Below are positions 11,495 to 22,573 of a DNA stretch of 64,000 nucleotides, in pieces. This stretch comes from Harmonia axyridis. Its lineage: Eukaryota > Arthropoda > Insecta > Coleoptera > Coccinellidae. The stretch spans positions 35,211,270 through 35,275,269 of the forward strand of contig NC_059507.1 in the NCBI RefSeq assembly GCF_914767665.1. The letters run 5' to 3'. The notes below the pieces were generated by a model. That model ran no database searches and was not told the DNA's origin. It was given only the letters and a program-made list of their open reading frames with translations. Both the position numbers and the translations under genes were made by a program. Each line of letters opens with the position of its first letter. Position 1 is the first letter of the stretch.

Positions 11495-11755
11495 CAATTT
11501 CAATCACTCATGCCTTTTTGATGTATGGGGAGCCGTTTTTATGCAAGAGAATGAAACATACCTCAGTGGCGTTATTTGTTGCAATAAGTTGAGTGCAATA
11601 AATAATAGGTTTTTCAAGAAAATCTTCAAAACCCCATATCTCGGAATATGAAACATTTGCGTACAAAAATTATATAGCAAACTGTCAATATTATTCTCAT
11701 GTAGAATCACCCCTGAAGATTATCGCACTTGTTCACTGACACCCTGTATAAGCAA
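11495..11755 (+). repeat. Dispersed repeat with CCTCAGTGGCG core, copy 1
   Basis: It shares ordered blocks with 60770-61140: CATGCCTTTTTGATGTATGG-like, then ACCTCAGTGGCG, then AAAAATTATATAGC, then GAAGATTATCGCACTT-like. Its right end is ACACCCTGTATA, the common repeat terminus of this window. Confidence 0.6.
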
Positions 11756-12353
11756 AGCTCGTTTGTTAATTTTAGCGGTAAAAGCTTTATTTATACATGG
11801 ATACTTTTCAAACCACCCTCTTCCATTACATTTCTAATTAAAAAGGGATAATCCATGATTAGACAACATTCAACCAACGAAACGAATCATTCAATTTGCA
11901 GCTAATCATCTCGATTCAACGAATCAGGGTCAACCGAATCATCCCCCTCATCAACTCTTTAACGAGTCCATCTGAAGAAATCGCGGATCGCAACCACACC
12001 GAATCATCCCCTTGATTTTACGACGGAACAGGGGGTTGAAACAGCAATCCGGTCTGTTTCTATCCCCCCCTCTCTTTCTCTCTCCGAATCAAATTAAGAG
12101 CAACAAGTAGCCGGGTCGATTTCATTTTCCGGCGTTCACTGAACAAATAAAGGATGTAAATGTTCTTGAAGAAGGTCGGTAAACATCTCACCTACAAGGG
12201 TCGCCACGCCGCGGCGTGATTTGGCCCGTATCCAACGCCGAGGCGGGGGAGATGGATCGACTTAGGTGAATTAAGAGATGCAATTAGCTATCCTTGCTAA
12301 AAAGCTCACGAGTCAGTAGATTATTGTGGTTTTCATGTTAATTTCGTGAATTA
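11756..12353. other. Spacer with a GC-rich block partly repeated at 14018
   Basis: Bases about 12110-12280 are GC-rich. Bases 12210-12275 resemble 14018-14078 on the far side of the Tc1 insertion (shared CCAACGCC, GCGGGGGA and GATCGAC in the same order). No gene is seen. Confidence 0.4.
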
Positions 12354-13880
12354 CACTGCGCAAAAAAATTAACGCACATTATAGAAATCTCAAATTTATT
12401 CTACAACTGAAGGTGTTTTCAATGATGATTATTTTTATCAGAATTATGCATGCATATGTTATCCACTTTCAACGTTTCTCTTCAATACAGATGTTTTTTC
12501 CCAGCAGGAATAAAAAAAGATGAGATTATCAGATTTTGAATGTATTGGCTCCATTCTGAAATCAGTTTTTCTCGATCAATTCTAGTGATCAATAGTTTTT
12601 CTTTGGTTTGATTTTCTACACTTGATCGCTATGCAACGCGAAACACGCAATTTGACCCAAGAGGAATGTGCCCAAGCGGTAGTTTCGTGAGAAGAAGGGT
12701 GGACATACACAAGAATTGCAGAAAGGTTTGGAGTTTCCCATACAAGTGTGTCCAGAATGTTGCAGCGATTCAGGGAGACAGGTATGAATGTCCGAAGACC
12801 AGGACAGGGTAGACCACGGGTAACAACTGCCATTCAAGATCGTTACTTGAGAGTTTCTTCGTTGACAGAATGGTTTGCAACCGCTCGCCTCCTTCAAAAT
12901 CAGCTTGAGCAAACTCATGGGGTGCAAATTAGCACTCAGACAATAAGAAATCGCCTCAGAGAATATGATTTGAGGCCTCGTGTCGCGGCAAGAGGCCCAG
13001 CTCTTACCCCAGCCCATCGAAGGGCGCGTTTGGATTTTGGGAGAGAGCATATCCTTTGAGAAGAGGCAGATTGGGAAAGAGTTCTATTCACAGATGAGTC
13101 TAGATTCTGCCTCTACCATTGTGATCGACGTTCCCTTGTTTACAGACGTCCACATGAAAGATATGCTCAGTGCAATTTCCTGAATACTACTGGTTTCGGG
13201 GGAGGATCGATTATGGTATGGGGTGGAATATCTTTGACTGCTCGCACAGACCTAGTGGTCGTTTATAATGGAGCTATGAATGCTGATAGGTATATAAGGA
13301 ACATTCTTGAAAAGCATGTAGTGCCATTTGCCCTATATATTGGTGAAAATTTCCTTTTTATGGACGATAATGCCAGACCCCATCGTGCGCGCATCGTTCA
13401 GGAGTACCTTGAAGAAGTTGAAGTCTCTCGAATGGAATGGCCAGCAAGAAGTCCAGGTCTCAATCCGATTGTGCAGGTTTGGGACAACCTCAATAGAAGG
13501 CTGAGAAGTTCAGAAAATCATCCAGCTACTCTTAATAACTTAGGAATCTAACTCAGACAAATCTGAGAAGGATTAGATCAGAACATTTCAAGATCACTCA
13601 TTTTGAGTATGAACCGTCGTTGCCGAGCTGTTATTAACCCAAGGGGTGGAAATGCCAAGTATTAAATCACTTATCAACATTCCAGTATTTTGAAAATTGT
13701 TTATTTCTCTTCTTTCACATAAGATTCGGTGAAATCCTGAAATTTTCTTTCATTTAATGTGTCTTGTTTCATTCGAAACCTTCCCGAGAGAACATAAAAA
13801 ATAAGTTATAAAGTCAATGTAGAGTCAACTTTCATTAAAATTGAGATTTTCAGAATGTGCGTTAATTGTTTTGCTCAGTG
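12354..13880 (+). mobile_element. Complete DD34E Tc1-like transposon (decayed)
   Basis: The element is 1,527 bp. Its terminal inverted repeats are about 38 bp (left CACTGCGCAAAAAAATTAAC, continuing GCACATT), and the right end at 13880 is the near complement. TA flanks both sides at 12352-12353 and 13881-13882, the target duplication of Tc1/mariner elements. One transposase pseudogene fills most of it. Confidence 0.93.
12631..13665 (+). pseudogene. Tc1-like transposase, four nonsense codons, no frameshift
   Basis: A single frame of 344 codons, the usual Tc1 length, runs from ATG at 12631 to TAA at 13663-13665. Two helix-turn-helix regions (about residues 1-110, with SVSRMLQRF and GRPRVTT) precede the catalytic core. 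The first Asp is in FTDESRF and the second in FMDDNARPHRA. The third acidic residue, 34 residues later, should be the Glu of NPIE but reads Val (NPIVQVWD). In-frame stops occur at 12688, 13057, 13549 and 13564; the rest, including the final RGGNAKY, still reads through. The protein would insert and excise DNA at TA sites but is dead here. Point mutation without indels suggests moderate age. Confidence 0.93.
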
Positions 13881-13887
13881 TATATAT

Positions 13888-13968
13888 CACAATCCGACAA
13901 CGTAATCTAACCATGTATGGGACATGTAAAAAGCGTATACTCTTTCTATCTATGTTTATTACTCTATG
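13888..13968 (-). repeat. Terminal fragment of the AGAGTAATAAA MITE
   Basis: It shares CACAATCCGACAACGTAATC and a terminal TTACTCTATG with the right end of the 25651-26404 element. It abuts the right TA of the Tc1 element, so that element inserted in or beside this MITE. Confidence 0.65.
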
Positions 13969-14504
13969 ATTCTAACTAAACGAAGAGCAACAACAGAAAA
14001 ATCACCGAACACTATTCCGCGTGAGTTGGCACGGACCCAACGCCCAGGGCGGGGGATCGACCCCGACAAATTAAAAGCTGTCCGATAACGACGTTTGTTA
14101 TCTTTTCATGAGGCCCCATAAATCGGGAAAGGCACTTCCGTAAGTCTGGCTTCTTCGGATTTATGTGCCCTCATGAATTTTTCGTCATAACGTATAGTGG
14201 GCGGAATTTATATTTCATTAGTGCCTTTATTATGTTGCTAATGAAATTCCCGTCGTGGACCGAATTGGCCCAGGGAGTGGAGCTCTTAAACTTTTTGCAA
14301 TCTCACGCAAAGAGAACATCTGTAACGCGGAGATGTTGCCGTTGTTAATCTAGGTCTCGGGGACGGCAGGATTTATGGTTGCTTTTAAGGGAGAAAGTGT
14401 TTTCGAAGTTTTCTACGGTATCTCTTTCGTGTTGGCCGTTTTGAGGGTCTTCATTTCTTCGAGATCTACAAATTATTCTGTTGATTTTTTTTATTCAACC
14501 ATCA
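13969..14504. other. GC-richer spacer
   Basis: Bases 14018-14078 partly repeat 12210-12275. No gene is recognised. A 61-codon frame at 14163-14348 has no signature. Confidence 0.4.
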
Positions 14505-15065
14505 AAAAATATTGCATGATAAGTTAAAATGAACATATGTATACTAACTGACAATTCTTTACTATTTCTTGAAAGTAATGCAGCGCTGTCATGTAACCCC
14601 GAATAAAGACTAAAGGTGATCTACTTGCATTTGCAATAGCACCCCATACCATAACGCCTACTGTCCGGTGTACATGACGCTCAACATTAAACTGAGGTTC
14701 ACGTCTTTCTCCCCGACGTCATCTAACCCTTTTTCGGCCATAATGTGCACCCAAGGAGAATCGAGATTCATCAGAAAAGACGACCTGATGCCATTCCACA
14801 TTCCAATGTTGACGTTCTCTGTACCACTGTAATCGTTGCCGGCAATGCCCAACCGTCAGAGGTAACACAAGATGGGGTCGACAATGCTGCAGTCCAAAAG
14901 ACCTTATCCGGCAGTAAACCGTTCGGACAAATACAGAATGGCCTTGTTCTCATAACCACTCATCAGCCAAAGATCGAGTTGTCGCAAATCGCTCTCCAAT
15001 GGCCATAAGTCTTAGACGTCTATCTTGAACTTCGTATGTGCCCCTTCGACGTCCGGTGCCAACTC
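14505..15065 (-). pseudogene. Tc1-like transposase fragment (different family)
   Basis: On the minus strand the order is RSLADEWL, RTVYCRIRSFGL, then QWYRERQHWNVEWHQVVFSD with ESRFSLG directly following, then VGVMVWGAI and RSPLVFIRGYMTAL, typical of Tc1 transposases from the second helix-turn-helix to the middle of the catalytic core. The first Asp is present. The frame decays after HYFQEI and nothing of the second or third acidic motif is convincing, so it is a 3'-truncated copy. Several stops and frame changes interrupt it. This lineage differs from the 12354 and 45322 elements. The N-terminus is missing or unrecognisable. Confidence 0.8.
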
Positions 15066-15209
15066 TCCTTCGATTTTGGACGTTATCAAACCACGCTTGA
15101 CATCATCTCATAACAGTAGTTGGATTCAATCATTCACTTGTTGCTATGCAATCTATGTTTTACCAAAAAAAAAAACACTCCTTCTGGGTGTTTCAGTTTT
15201 TTTGTCAGT
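15066..15209 (-). mobile_element. 5' end of the truncated Tc1-like element
   Basis: Going inward from 15209 the minus strand reads ACTGACAAAAAAACTGAAAC and then ACCCAGAAGGAGTG, a typical Tc1-like 5' terminus, and TA follows at 15210. It belongs with the transposase fragment at 14505-15065. The matching 3' terminus is not found. Confidence 0.6.
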
Positions 15210-15449
15210 TATTATATTTAACAGAAATTCGCAGAGCCCCTTAGATTATTGAAAAGTCAACAATAAAAACAATGACACATTAAAATTTTCAAAACTGAAA
15301 TGCGATAAACTCATCAACAGAATAAACGTTTTTATCAATGAGAATCTCTTTCATTACTTTTACAAATTGATTTTTAAATAAAATTTACAGATATTACGAA
15401 ATCTTGATGTATAACTTAATGCACATATCTCTACCTGAGTTCTTTTAAT

Positions 15450-16273
15450 ACGGCTATGTGGAATAAGCAAGTTAAATTGCAATGAAACAACGATGGATTA
15501 TTCGATTGACATGAATTTTCAATTTTCGATTACTTTTTCTAACATTTGTTGCCGTATATCGGCAATAACACGGCGAATGTTGTCTTCCAAATGATCAAGA
15601 GTTTGTGGCTTATCCGCATAGACCAATGACTTTACATAGCCCCACAGAAAGTAGTTTAGCGGTGTTAAATCACAAGATCTTGGAGGCCAATTCACAGGTC
15701 CAAAACGTGAAATTAGGCGGTCACCAAACGTGTCTTTCAATAAGTCGATTGTGGCACGAGCTGTGTGACATGCTGCGCCGTCTTGTTGGAACCACAGCTC
15801 CTGGACATCATGGTTGTTCAATTCAAGACTGAAAAATATAGTAATCATGGCTCTATACCGATTACCATTGACTGTAACGTTCTGGCCATCGTCGTTTTTG
15901 AAGAAGTACGGACCAATGATTCCACCAGCCCATAAAGCGCACCAAACAGTCAGTTTTTCTGGATGTAACGGTGTTTCGACATACACTTGAGGATTAGCTT
16001 CACTCCAAATGCGGCAGTTTTGTTTGTTGACGTAGCCATTTAACCAGAAGTGCGCTTCATGGCTAATGGACGTAGTGCGCGATACGTATTCCGCACAGAA
16101 CCATTATTTTCGGAATGAAATTGCACTATTTGCAAGCGTTGTTCAGGCATGAGTCTATTTATGATGAATTGCCAAACCAAACTGAGAATGAATCACTTGA
16201 TAGCTGTTAAATCGGTCGCCATCTTGAACAGTAATGCCAACTTAAAGTTATATATCTTGAAAAAAACACCCAT
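15450..16273 (-). mobile_element. DD41D (rosa-like) element, copy 4
   Basis: The right end CACCCAT is followed by TA. The left (3') terminus is eroded near 15450, and about 100 bp encoding the transposase C-terminus are missing near 15517. The frame at 15519-15986 keeps KLTVWCALWAGG, FQQDGAACH and TPLNYF, where the third catalytic Asp is replaced by Asn. The first-Asp region near 16060 is damaged by a further small deletion. Confidence 0.87.
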
Positions 16274-17157
16274 TACTTCAATTAGTGAAAAATTCCTTTT
16301 TTAATTCATTGCGTTATTTCAAATGTAGGAGCTACCAATGACAAACAACGTATAAAAATTTAACTTCATTTCCTCCTCCTCCATCAGAATCCTGTCTCAT
16401 TTTCTTCGCCAAACAACCCCCCTCCAAGTATCGATGACATAATCTGCGAACACGCAGTGAAAAATCAACGTTTCAGCTCCTACGTATCATTTTCCAAGCC
16501 GGAAAATTGCGTTGGTCGTTATTCGGTTAGTTCGATGGAAATGGCGAAATGCGATTTTCGCGATTTTCTCTTTCCCCGTATCGTACGTTCTTCCCCCTTC
16601 TCCCCCGTACTCGAAAAGGGCATCTCGCTTCATAATTCCTTCGGTAATCCGAGGCAGATGTTATATATATCGTGACAGCCCCTTGAAGGGCAATTATTTG
16701 GGAATCAGCGGCGGAAATATTTTCATTACTCGCTGACGAGAACAGGTTATCGATGTTTCTGAAGGTTCTCGGGAGTTGTTAAGAGTAGAGGAACGGTCTG
16801 TTTTCTCTTTTTTGGCTGGATAAGGATAAAAGGGAGAATTTATCTTCATTCTATGTGAGGTATAGATGGTTTTTGGGCGTTCATCTCTGAACCGATCAGT
16901 CTATAATTTCGTCACAATTGCTGTAATTTTCCATACCTATACAAGATTAATTTTGAACGGAAGAACTTGGAAATTTGGACGTTTATGATTTTGTATTCTT
17001 GTTAATTTCAAAAGTGCTCGTTCGATAGATATGAATATTTTCATTAGGGTGCTAAATTTCATGTTGAATTATAAATAATGTGACTAACCCAATTTCATCT
17101 TATATAAGTTCAGGGTGGGCCAAATTGAATACTTTTGAATGGGGATTCCTATTTCTA
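16274..17157. other. Spacer with a GC-rich block
   Basis: Bases about 16370-16730 are richer in C and G, with overlapping short frames in two phases and no domain. A CAGGGTGGGCCAAATTGAAT phrase at 17111 is a TACAGGGTG-type repeat end. Confidence 0.4.
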
Positions 17158-18317
17158 TACTAGATAGGTGAAAACTGATGTCGTTTTCATGAGAAACTGA
17201 TTGGCGGAAACCGCAACTCCAGAGCTATTACTGTAGGATCCAGTTATTGTTCCCTGTAAATAATTGCGATGGTCAACCGGATGCTTGGAGACCTATTAGT
17301 TTCTTCGAGTGTCGAGGGCATGACACTTTCAATGAATTTACAGGGAACAAATTGTTATTGTACATATAATGTAGAAAGGATGTGAAATTCTTCGAGGTGT
17401 CGAAGATATGTCATGGAGTTGTAAATCTTGAAGAGATTTATTGGGGGGTTGAGAAAGTTCCAAGACAACACGGTCGTACCAGATGTGTCACATCTGTGTA
17501 TCAGGTTCTAGTCCTTCGAGAATATTCGATTTCCAGGAATCCGCGAAGATCTTTGTGGGCGGTACGGCAAAATTCTTATTGGACTAGCGGATGGTACTTT
17601 CCCTAAGGGTGTGGTCAAGCCGAAAGAAGGGAGGTCGATATTCGAGACAGGGTAAGTTCCAATCGGCAGAGGATCAGTTCAAGTTAAGACGAAGACGAGT
17701 AAAGTTTAAGGCAAGTCTAAGACGAGTCAAGTTCGGTCGGTCAACTTGAGACGTAAGACGAAAAGACGGTTCGCGGACTAGATTAAGACGAGTCGCGAAC
17801 GAGTTTAAGACGAGACGACCGAAACTTGTAATAAGACGAAGACGTGACATATCGAAGACGCTTCGAGTAATTAAAACTGGAGTTAAAGACGAAATTCAGT
17901 ACCGTAGTGAGAAACTTGTAATTAGGACGTTATTTGGATCTTCTCAATACTGAGTTTGTACTGTATAATTGTGGCTTTGTAAATAGATGTAAATAATTCA
18001 AAAGAATTTAATTATTACAAATCCAACAGAGTCACGGAGAAAAAGACGAAAGGCCAGGTAATCGAATCATACCTCTAGACGATCGATTTACCAAGCCTAC
18101 ATTACATAGTTACAGGTGTTCTTCGAAAATGTTCATTCTCGAAATATTGCTGTTTTTTACAGAAATAAAAAATTCTCAACAGAAAAAACACAGCAATATT
18201 CCGAAAAAAACTCTGTAACAATGTAACGGTGATAGCTATGGAACTGAGGTTTTCGCCAATGAGTTTCTCATGAAAATTGGCCCCCAAACACCGACAATAA
18301 TTGTCATCTATCTAGTA
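17158..18317. mobile_element. Element with ~80-100-bp imperfect inverted ends
   Basis: The left end TACTAGATAGGTGA and the segment with TTTTCATGAGAAACT and CGGAAACC are mirrored at 18219-18317. Inside, TTGTTCCCTGTAAAT at 17244 and its complement at 17340-17354 form a second nested pair. Bases 17364-18101 begin TGTAG and end CTACA with a late TATA/A-rich stretch, so a solo LTR is possible but unproven. Confidence 0.5.
17680..17890 (+). repeat. Degenerate AAGACGA-rich tract
   Basis: The heptamer AAGACGA or a one-base variant occurs about eight times in 210 bp with irregular spacing. There is no reading frame. It sits inside the 17158-18317 element. Confidence 0.5.
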
Positions 18318-18524
18318 TGGACACTATCAGATTGAGGTTTATATTTATTGTTGATATAAACGTATTACTTTCGAAATAATTTTAGGCATGTGTGTGATCA
18401 TCATGTGTGTCATCTATTTCGACTCTTCTGGCCGCTGTCTAAGTGTCTTTCAAAGAGATACACATGCAATCGAAAGACATCTCATTGGTCTAGAACATTT
18501 TTTTGGAAATGTACCTACAAGAAA

Positions 18525-18830
18525 GAGTTTCAAGAGGAGGAAAAAACCGAAAGAGAACGAGCGAAATCTTCTTCTCTTCAGAAAGTTTCCTCGAAATTCT
18601 GATACTGCAAGTGCTATGAAGTATCTGAATCTTAGCAAGAATATGCTACACCTTCTCACTGGATTCTTCACAGGGCATTACTGCCTCAGGAAGCACCTCA
18701 TGAGAATGGGTCTAACAGAAAACGACGAGTGCATATTCTGCGACGAGGAGGAAGAAACTCCGGATCACCTAGTGACGGAATGCCTCGCCATCTCTAGCCA
18801 ACGCAAAGGGTGGTTTGGATAAGAGACTGA
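18525..18830 (+). pseudogene. Non-LTR retrotransposon ORF2 C-terminus, copy 1
   Basis: The translated segment contains KYLNLSKNMLHLLTGF, then LRKHLMRMGL, then a Cys-x2-Cys...His...Cys knuckle (CIFCDEEEETPDHLVTEC) and AISSQRK. This order is characteristic of the C-terminal tail of R1/jockey-superfamily non-LTR retrotransposon polyproteins, downstream of reverse transcriptase and RNase H. Only the tail is present, as expected for a 5'-truncated insertion. Upstream sequence to 18388 is open in this frame but not recognisable. Confidence 0.75.
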
Positions 18831-18959
18831 TAGAAGTAAGGAAGTAACCTCCTTGGAGTCATCTTGAAACTGGAGGACGAGCTCTAGTCTTCCGTATATC
18901 TACAATCTATAATCGCTTAATCCTGGGTTGGATCCTCGGTTGGATCGTTCCAGACAGTT

Positions 18960-19025
18960 TCTTCGAAACTTTATACTTCAAGATCTAAGAAGTATCTGAA
19001 TCTTAGCAAGAATATGATACACCTC
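18960..19025 (+). pseudogene. Small duplicate of the retrotransposon tail
   Basis: The phrase AAGTATCTGAATCTTAGCAA, shared with 18617 and 20380, recurs here, followed by unrelated sequence. It marks a third, very short copy of the same tail. Confidence 0.55.
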
Positions 19026-20129
19026 CTCGTCTCCTTTTATGAAGTGAACAAACTCACAAAATTTCAATAAAACCTGACTGCTGATTTCCTTGTTATGGAT
19101 ATCAGATATTAAGTTGTATCTCCGAGTGTTTTTATTTATTTTTTTTATTAATATTAAAAAAAAATGTTTCACCAAGGGATATGCGAGGAATCCATTTCGA
19201 GTATCTCCGAAACTTAAAGTCTTGGGATACACAACCAGCCATTTTTCTGGATAACCTGCAGTCACTACTAGGCTATGACCAACCACTCATGTTACACCCG
19301 GTATATGTAATTCAATAATATTTTTCCGTCTAATATCAGGGCCGGATTTCGTTTCCAGGGTCGTACGAAAAGAAGAACGCACCCGAAACAGCGAAACAAA
19401 CGAGGCCGATAACGGAATGTGGGTCGGCCTTTCGTCGTGTTTTAATCAATATTTGGCCACCTCGTCACGTCTTCCTCCTCTCCCGACACCGTGGAGACGT
19501 GGGAGGACCCTCCAACGACCTCCAAACGGTCCCTCGTATCTTTATTTCGGGAATAATGTCGGGCGAGATTGTAGACACGGAGAGGAGGGCAAAGGGAAAA
19601 CTTTCTGTGCATCTGCAACAGCGCATCTCCAATGTACTGCCAAAATAACATTCACTTTTTTAGAACAACATTTAATGAAATTATTTTTAATTTAAATGTG
19701 AGGAATCCTTACAAAAAAAAATTGATGCGATCTGCGAGATTTCGGAGTATTAATTAATCTAAAAAAGACAAAGGTCATTGTTGCGTCAAGTGAATTTCAC
19801 GCAAACTTTACGGGCAGTTGAATATTCAGAAAGACGCATTTAGGTCGAGAAACCAACCCCAGCAGGTACAGCGAGGGCTAAAAATAGAACAGGAACATCC
19901 TTGCCGCCACATTGGCGCTACATATGGTCATCCTGAAGTCACATCTAAGGGCAAGGAACGAAGACGTGGACCAATCAGGAACGTGGATTGCGCTTTGGTA
20001 TGCAAAATCCAAAGCGATGCATAACATCCCCAGGAAATCGGAGTACAATATTCAGTACGCAATATATTAGTTAAGAAATCCAGTGTTTCATTATCCCAAT
20101 TTAATAGAATTACAGTTGATCGATTCACA
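19026..20129. other. Spacer with GC-rich block and possible retrotransposon debris
   Basis: Bases 19330-19640 are GC-richer without a supported gene. A phrase encoding LINLKKTKVIVAS near 19755 resembles the part of a reverse transcriptase just after the catalytic domain, but it is short. Confidence 0.35.
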
Positions 20130-20300
20130 TACAAAAACAGTCATGGTAATCTCGGAGACCAATAATATAACATCCAACATGGATCTATAAGGCCAGTGCC
20201 TAGAAAAAGTGGAATAAATCAAATACTTGGGATGCTGAATAACTGACATTCCAGACCCAGACATCGAATTAAGATCGAATGAACAGACTTTAAAGGAATG
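20130..20300 (+). pseudogene. Reverse-transcriptase fragment of a LINE
   Basis: The plus strand encodes KTVMVISE, then QCLEKVE, then IKYLGC and ITDIPDPDIELRS. This pattern (KTKxMxxS ... LExVxxFKYLG ... D ... EIxxRI) follows the YADD box in many endonuclease-type LINE polyproteins. One stop interrupts it and the catalytic YADD is absent. Confidence 0.6.
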
Positions 20301-20315
20301 AGGGAATGCTAGACA

Positions 20316-20560
20316 GTGTTAGTGCAGAAAGATCATTCCAAAAAGGTTTTTAGAAACTTCGGCACTGCGAGATCTAAGAAGTGTCTGAATCTTAGCAAGA
20401 ATACACTACACCTCCTAACTGAATTCCTTGCAGGACGCCTCAGGAAGCACTTGATGAGAATAGGTTCAGCAGAAAATGAGTGCAGGGAGGAAGGAGAAAC
20501 TCCGGATCACCTGGTGACGGAATGCCTCGCCATCACTAGTCAACTTAAAATCTGCTTTGT
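20316..20560 (+). pseudogene. Non-LTR retrotransposon ORF2 C-terminus, copy 2
   Basis: It encodes KCLNLSKNTLHLLTEF, LRKHLMRIG and EGETPDHLVTECLAI, parallel to 18525-18830. The first part of the Cys knuckle is deleted, so the zinc site is destroyed. Confidence 0.75.
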
Positions 20561-20755
20561 ACAAGATAATGAAGTTTATTAGAACTGTGAGACTGTAAGA
20601 AGAACTGTAGATCACGTTATGACCAGAATAGCTCTTATGATGGTACAATAGACCATTAGGTCGCAGTGCAATGGAGTCCCCTCAAATCTAAATCTAAAGC
20701 TCTGTTTTTTTGGACTATTTAATGAGCGGATCATTTTTTCAGATGTCGTTTGCTG

Positions 20756-21636
20756 AAAGGACCCCGCATGTGTGAAGTTCAAAAAGTTCATAAAAAAAAA
20801 TTGTATTTTCAAGAATTCATGGGTTAATTTCGGAAGTTCCATTCATAGTTAGCTTCCAACACTTGGACTTCTATATTCTACCCGGATAGTACTATTTTGT
20901 ATCAAAACTGCAGACATTTTCACGGTTTCGTTTGTCTGTGAGATGCTATCATCAATTTCGAGACATTCTGAGGAAAATGTCTTGGCACCCCATTGTCAGA
21001 TTATCGAGATTTGTGAGAAACAAATCACATATCATATGTAAATGACATCAATAGTGATCACAATTGTTATCCCTGAGGATATATGATAATGATTTTCCCA
21101 TTTTCCCCCATTACAGCTCGCGGTGCCTGGTTATGAACATTTTTGCTAACATATTTGATATTATTGGACATCAGATATATGAGGATTCAGTTATTATGTA
21201 TGGTCCCTCTTAAAAAAATCTCACAATATGTCGTTTCTCGGTCATGTGAATTATTCTGGCGTCATCTTGTGGCATAAAAAGATGTATAGAAGATCTTGGA
21301 TTTTGTATCTTATTTCATAGCCAATGTGGAGCAGTGTATAATAAATTATCGATGGCGGTGCCCAATATAACCAAGGAAGATCATTTGTCATTCGGGTTCT
21401 GGCCGCCGAACATCCAAATTCCATCCCAACCAGAAATGAGAGCTCCTCGATTGATGAGCAAAAACCCCGAAAATTGCAAAAAATCCATTTTCAAAGCTCC
21501 ATATCTCGAAAACTGTCCATTTTTTAACTTTGTATCTATGGACACTTCTGATCAGTTTATGAAGAACTACAACATATCAAAAATTCAGCCAAATTCACGG
21601 AAAGCAATTTCCCATATAAAACGTGCGGGGTCCTTT
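20756..21636 (+). mobile_element. 881-bp element with AAAGGACCCCGCA inverted ends, copy 1
   Basis: The ends read AAAGGACCCCGCATGTGT and, on the right, the complement of AAAGGACCCCGCACGT. A 110-codon frame at 21334-21666 overlaps the right end but is not clearly coding. An inverted second copy lies at 22574. Confidence 0.8.
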
Positions 21637-22573
21637 GTTAAGAATACTAAAATTTCCAGAAAATAGAGTAATCTTAAAATTCTAAACTATTGAGAACGTT
21701 AATTACATCTCAAACGATTAGGAAGCTTTATCAGTGAGAACAATAAACCAAAACGAGTCCAGAAAGTGATTTTCACCCCAATTAGCTCTTAATCCATATC
21801 ACAACAAACTTCAACCTCTCCATTTTCTCGCCAAACTTTTTCATACCGACTCTCCCAATTAATTCCCTAATACAACTACTCCGACCAATAATCCTGTCAA
21901 GTACACAAGTTCCCGGTGAAATTGTTGCATTAATTGAAAGGTCAGTCTGCATCCTGCGCAGTCTAGGGGGGGCAGAATTCGTATAATAAAACGGAAATTA
22001 TAGCTTTCCCTAATTGGCCTCCGTAATTGAGTTCTTTAGGTGGACTAAAGCCTTACGGCCAGATTTATAGACAGTTTTATTAATTAGGGGTGCGGAGTTT
22101 GCTTCCACCCGGATATATGATCTTGAGGGAGGGGGATCCAATCACGTTTAGATATGGATTTTATGCTCATTGGAGAACCGATGAAAGCGTAAATGTTTTT
22201 TAATTGTCGCAAACTAGTTTAAAGGGGTACCAACAATTAGTCAATAAAGCATAAAATACGTATTATTTATACAAGTATATTGTATCTCCTCCAAAATAAT
22301 ACAGTCACGGAATCAACAAAAATCAACTAATAAGATCAAGAATAGTAAACATCTTTTTTACACTATAGAACGAATTTTGTAAATTACCTACCGCCTTTGT
22401 TGCTAGATCGGTGAATTATTTTTACTGGTTGCTAAGATAAACAGAACAGTAAGTGGATCACTCACCGTTCAGCGAACGGAATGCTCACATATTCATTGAA
22501 ATAATGAAATAATTCACAAATATTGAACGTGAAAGTGCAATTATAAATTTTTCATTGATTTGGCTGCCTTTTC
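21637..22573. other. Spacer between inverted element copies
   Basis: About 940 bp, single-copy in the window. No gene is seen. Confidence 0.5.

Noticed and set aside
21334..21666. 110-codon frame with a partly conserved inverted copy at 22659-22901
   Set aside because: Both lie in the 881-bp repeat and diverge with frame changes, so similarity reflects the repeat rather than coding constraint.
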